From Gemmata massiliana (GTDB lineage: Bacteria > Planctomycetota > Planctomycetia > Gemmatales > Gemmataceae): a DNA stretch of 64,000 bases. A model generated the notes under the pieces. The model saw only the letters and a program-made list of their open reading frames with translations. It did not search any database and had not been told where the DNA came from. Below, piece by piece: positions 60,621 to 64,000 of the stretch (its first letter is position 1; each line of letters begins with the position of its first letter). The stretch spans positions 2,774,843 to 2,838,842 of the forward strand of contig NZ_LR593886.1 of NCBI RefSeq assembly GCF_901538265.1, given 5' to 3'. A program made the position numbers and the translations under genes.

Positions 60621-61220
60621 GTGTTGCGTTTTTTTGTTGCACTTCCTTGCCTTTTCTCGGTCGTCCTTGCTCTGACTGCTGCTCCAGTCCCAAAGCACCT
60701 GTTTCCTAAAAATGGTCCTCCGTGTTTCCCAGTAAAACTAGGCACTAAGTGGGTTTATGAATGCCATACGCAAGGCACAGTAGAAGAAATGACAGAGATC
60801 ATAACAAATGTTGAGGACAAGGAGGGGTTTAAGATTGTCACCGTTGGCCGATTTGCGAAAGATGATTCCCCATCTCCATGGGAAACTTGGGCAGTATCCG
60901 ATCAAAAACTGATTCGATTAGAATTTTTCGGAGAAAAGCATCGAGTTCCTCTTTGCCATCTGAAGCTTCCAGTCGAAACGGGACTTTCCTGGACGCACGA
61001 GGACGACAAACTTCGATTTTCGTTTACGACCGTTTCGGTTGAACGGGTAAAAGTACCTGCGGGTGAGTTCGAAGCGGTCCGGATGCAAATTCAAGTCAAC
61101 GGAAGCGCTACTTCGCACTTATGGTACGCTCCAGCGATTGGCAAAATAAAAGAAGAAGTGGCCGGGTTTGAATATGTCTTAAAATCTTTTTCTCTTGGCC
61201 AAGATCAAAATCAGAAGTAG
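60621..61220 (+). CDS. secreted hypothetical protein, 199 aa
   Basis: GTG 60621 is the start: GGAGG lies five bases upstream and a signal peptide follows (VLRFFVALPCLFSVVLALTA, cleaved before APVPK, a usual Gemmata mature start). The mature protein is strand-rich: LGTKWVYECHTQGTVEEMTE, FKIVTVGRFAKDD, TWAVSDQKLIRLEFFGEKHR, FSFTTVSVERVKVPAGEFEA, SATSHLWYAPAIGKIKEEVA. This matches a planctomycete pattern of proteins of unknown function with a barrel-like fold. No partner gene. Confidence 0.75.
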   Translation: MLRFFVALPCLFSVVLALTAAPVPKHLFPKNGPPCFPVKLGTKWVYECHTQGTVEEMTEIITNVEDKEGFKIVTVGRFAKDDSPSPWETWAVSDQKLIRLEFFGEKHRVPLCHLKLPVETGLSWTHEDDKLRFSFTTVSVERVKVPAGEFEAVRMQIQVNGSATSHLWYAPAIGKIKEEVAGFEYVLKSFSLGQDQNQK

Positions 61221-61388
61221 CTCAGTTTATTTGGGGCTTATGGGTGCATCGTATCCTGTTGTGTCTTATGAGATCACACCGCGGTTTGCGCCTGGTGCGG
61301 TGTACCCGTCCGGCGAATCACGTTGCTCCTGTGTGAATGTAAGTAGCCGGCTGACCTACGAGGTCAGCGGGTTCGAGTATCGTGCTCG

Positions 61389-61793
61389 TCACGGGGATTT
61401 CTGCGTCGCGGAGTTCGCGGTGGGCCGGTCGCGGGTCCGGTTGAGCAACCACCGATCCGGTAACCAGTCGCGCAGTTGTTCGGTGGTTGGCTCCTCGCCC
61501 AGCGCGACCAATCCCGGCAGGGCCTTGCGCAGGTGCGCCCACGGATCGATCGTCAGGTGCTTGCACGTCCCCGCGATCGAGTACAACACTGCAGCCGTTC
61601 GTCCGCCCATTTCGCTCCCGACCACGCCCCAATTGTTGCGACCCACGGCGACCGCCCGGAGGTTCTCTCGGCCAGGTTGTTGTGCGTCTTGTGAAGGCAT
61701 CTCGAATCCTCGGGTGGAAATCCCGACCGGCGATGCTCGTCCAAGCCGGAAACACTGGGGGCAGTCCAGGAGGTGACGAGTGGGCTGAAGCAC
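61389..61793 (-). pseudogene. IS66-family transposase C-terminal fragment
   Basis: Minus-strand frame reading THNNLAER, then (after a shift near 61690) LRAVAVGRNNWGVVGSEMGG, RTAAVLYSIAGTCKHLTIDP, WAHLRKALPGLVALGEEPTT and EQLRDWLPDRWLLN. This is the IS66 TnpC C-terminus (NNLAERxLRAVAxGRxNWxxxGSxxGGRTAAxLYS). The DDE glutamate domain of the same transposase continues on the other side of the intron. Ends at 61389; no inverted repeat recognised beyond it. Confidence 0.75.
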
Positions 61794-61849
61794 TCCCAGA
61801 AACGGCTTCTTTCAGGAAGCCAGCAGGTCGTGCGGGCCGTAACGCGCGG

Positions 61850-62112
61850 TGAGCGCTGAGCAGGCCCCGAAATGGCCGACGTGGGAACCGACCCGCCATA
61901 ATAACGGGGAAGGTCGCCGCCGTCGGGGAAGTGAGGAGGCGCGCCCGACGGTCCCACCGGGGTAGTGGCGACGGTACGCACGCGATCGATTCCAGATGCA
62001 ACAAGGGAAGTCTGCTCTGGTGCCGTGAGGCAACGCCGAACCCGTGAGGGCCAGCGGCGGCCGGGGCAGATGGCGGATGGGCCTGTAGTACCGTCGAAGC
62101 CGGGTAACGCCG
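61850..62112 (+). ncRNA. group II intron 5' ribozyme remnant (probable)
   Basis: GTGAGCGCTGAGCAGGCCCC at about 61850 could be the GUGYG-type 5' end. The segment GGCAGATGGCGGATGGGCCT at 62063-62082 and the following AAGCCGGGTAACGCCGGTGG are typical of the RNA just upstream of intron-encoded protein genes. Domain V and VI sequences, expected after the reverse transcriptase, are not found, so the ribozyme is probably dead. Confidence 0.45.
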
Positions 62113-63303
62113 GTGGAGGGAAGGGGCCCTGATTCGGATCGAACGCACGAAGGGGCAACAGCGTCGGGGATTGACGATGAGTCTACCAGCCCTGGTTCCT
62201 GGCGTTGCAGGAGGAGTTGCGGCGGCAGGAGTATCGCCCAGCCCCTCCCTCGGGTGTGGATCGCCAAGAGTAACGGCGGGCCGCGCCCGCTGGGCATACC
62301 GAGCATCCGCGACCGGGTGGCGCAGGTGGCGGTGCTGCTGGTCATCGGGCCGATCTTCGAGGCGGACCTGTGCGATGAGCAGTACGGGTTTCGTTCCGGG
62401 ATCGATGCCAAGATGGCCGTGCGGCGGGTGTACTCCAACGTCACCGAGCGGGGGCTACGAGAGGTCGTGGCCGCGGACCTGTCCGACTACTTCAACACGA
62501 TCGCGCACGGCCCGTTGATGCGGTGCCTGAGCCGGCGAATCGCGGACGGTAGCGTGCTGTCGGTCGTCAAACGCTGGCTTCAGGCGCCGGTGGCGGAACG
62601 GCATGAGCGGGGCAAACGACGCACGACGGTGGCCGCGGATACCAACCGCGGTACACCACAGGGCGGAGTCGCCTCACCCTTGCTGGCCAACCTGTACTTC
62701 CGGCGATTCGTTCTGGCGTGGAAGCCGTTCGGTCGCGAGCAGCGTCTCCGGGCCCATGTGGTCAACTACGCGGACGATCTGGTCATCAGTTGCCGGCCCG
62801 GCCGCAAGCTGATCGCCCGGCTGGGGCTGAGCGTGAACGAGCGGAAGACTCGACTCGCGACGTTGCCGGAGGAGTCGATTGACTTCCTCGGCTATACGAT
62901 CGGGCAATTCCACGGCCGGGGCGATCGACCGTACATCGGCACCCGGCCGTCAAAGAAGTCGGTATGCAAGCTCCGGGCTAGAATCCACGAGGAGACGTCG
63001 AGCCGCTGGAACTGGCAACAACCCGCGGAGCGGGTCGAAGTGCTCAACCCCATCCTTCGTGGCTGGTGTGGGTACTTCAACCAGGGTCCGGTGGTCCGGG
63101 TGTACCGTGCGGTCCGTGCGTACATCGAGCGGCGTTTACGCAGGTGGTTGATGCGTCGGGAACAGCGGCGCGGTACGGGGTACAAGCGTTACCCGGGCCG
63201 CTACCTGGATGAGGAACTGGGGCTCTTCCGGTCCCCGACCAACGCGCGACTACGCCGAATGCGAAGGCTTGAAGGTCCGAATGAGAGCCGGCCGCGGCGG
63301 TAG
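62113..63303 (+). pseudogene. group II intron reverse transcriptase/maturase, decayed
   Basis: RT blocks: RVWIAKSNGGPRPLGIPSIR (RT2), IGPIFEADLCDEQYGFRSGI (RT3), VVAADLSDYFNTIAH, TNRGTPQGGVASPLLANLYF (RT4), VNYADDLVISC (catalytic YADD, RT5), then RLGLSVNERKTRLATLP and the maturase X domain LNPILRGWCGYFNQ. Two compensating 1-base shifts lie between 62181 and 62250 (GIDDE / YQPWFLALQEELRRQEYRPA / RVWIAK). About ten residues are missing after YADD, and the usual N-terminus is lost. The 3' end merges into IS66 sequence near 63260. Confidence 0.75.
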
Positions 63304-63903
63304 TGCGCGTTCGGTCGCGTACAACTTCCCGATCAGTTCCAGTTGCCGGGCCGCGCGCCCGTCGCCCGCCTCGGTTGCGGCCACGAACTTGCGCCGCACG
63401 TGCTTCACCCTCCCATCGCGGTACAAACCCTCGTACTGGGCCAGCGTGTCCGCCTGGAAGTAGCCCGCTTAGCCGTCGAAGAACTGCTCCGGCTCGTCGG
63501 CCGTGCAGTTGGTCATGAAGTCGAACACCACATACGGGTGAACTGTACGGTTGCGGTGACGACCTATGCGAGGACCGATGAACTGTAGCCGTGCTCATCC
63601 GCCCCCAGGGTTGTTCGCAGGGGGGAATAAGTCCCGCCGGCAATCGGGGCAGTGGGTGATGGGCTCGGCCTATTGGATTGTGGCCACCCGTGCGGTAAGC
63701 TCGTGCATACGGGGTCGGGTGAGGCAAAGCCACCCACATTCGGGGCAGGGTTGCTCGCGTGGGAGCTTGTCGGCTTGTTGCTGGAGGAGCAGTTGGATGT
63801 TCCTGCAGTGAGCTCTGGGCGGCCGCGGTGGCGGTCGGCTTGAAGGTCCGGAAGTCGACATCCAGACCCGGTCCGTCGTTGCCGAACGCTCGTTTGGAAA
63901 CAA
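63238..63903 (-). pseudogene. IS66-type transposase N-terminal/central fragment
   Basis: On the minus strand: a zinc-ribbon segment (REQPCPECGWLC ... HCPDCRRD) with stops and shifts, then the IS66 DDE domain HPYVVFDFMTNCTADEPEQF, FDG-stop-AGYFQADTLAQYEGLYRDGRV, KHV, RRKFVAATEAGDGRAARQLE and LIGKLYATERALPPRPALIR. TAA replaces a Tyr codon in the DGYAGYxQAD motif; CWAHA is deleted between KHV and RRKF. The downstream C-terminal part lies at 61389-61793, across the intron. Confidence 0.65.
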
Positions 63904-64000
63904 TGTGTGATCAGCGGGCCGCCGAGTCGTGAAGCTCTTGGAGTTCCTCCGGGCTAAATCGTGGAGTGGCTATTGTCCGTCCTACCTTGGAGTTGCGACC

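Noticed and set aside
61355..61400. tRNA-like T-loop sequence GGGTTCGAGTATC
   Set aside because: No matching acceptor stem, D-arm or anticodon arm upstream; it overlaps the end of the IS66 fragment.

Overview
The window reads as chromosomal DNA of a planctomycete of the family Gemmataceae (Gemmata-like). The grounds are: two DUF1559 prepilin-type proteins (H-X9-DG), three small secreted proteins of the TIGR03066 type and two of the TIGR03067 type (families known mainly from Gemmata and relatives), a surface protein opening with a planctomycete LEDRTTPATF segment, many zinc-ribbon membrane proteins, high GC in housekeeping genes, and genes mostly set singly with their own Shine-Dalgarno sequence. 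I see no rRNA, tRNA or CRISPR array.

Layout. 0-36.5 kb is ordinary chromosome: a patatin-like lipoprotein, zinc-ribbon membrane proteins (one with a superinfection-immunity-like domain), a sialidase, a mobA / deoxyhypusine-synthase-like / serine-protease group, an HDOD protein, a flavin monooxygenase, an FG-GAP surface protein, aconitase, an operon of NHL protein, secreted nuclease, nuclease inhibitor and membrane-anchored nuclease, a CPA1 antiporter, threonine aldolase, chorismate synthase and glycyl-tRNA synthetase. Several long perfect palindromes of unrelated sequence lie between genes, and one such element sits in frame inside mobA.

36.6-41.1 kb is the remnant of an integrative conjugative element: tyrosine integrase, excisionase-like HTH, a packed row of very small genes, the C-terminal end of a type IV coupling protein and the N-terminal end of a MobF relaxase. 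Most of its genes carry in-frame stops, frameshifts or deletions, while neighbouring housekeeping genes are open. 41.2-61.2 kb is a surface-polysaccharide and secreted-protein region (GDP-fucose synthase, three family-2 and one family-4 glycosyltransferases, flippase, TylF-type methyltransferase, a large multi-pass membrane protein, a Cys-rich secreted protein, a DUF1573 protein), AT-rich between genes and broken up by transposase remnants. 61.3-64 kb is a mosaic of IS66-type transposase pieces on one strand around a decayed group II intron on the other.

The most interesting items are the nuclease-inhibitor-nuclease operon (23.9-27.1 kb), the palindromic element translated inside MobA (9.9-10.05 kb), and the pattern of nonsense codons in the conjugative-element remnant. 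Homopolymer-length sequencing error cannot be excluded for any single frameshift from the sequence alone.
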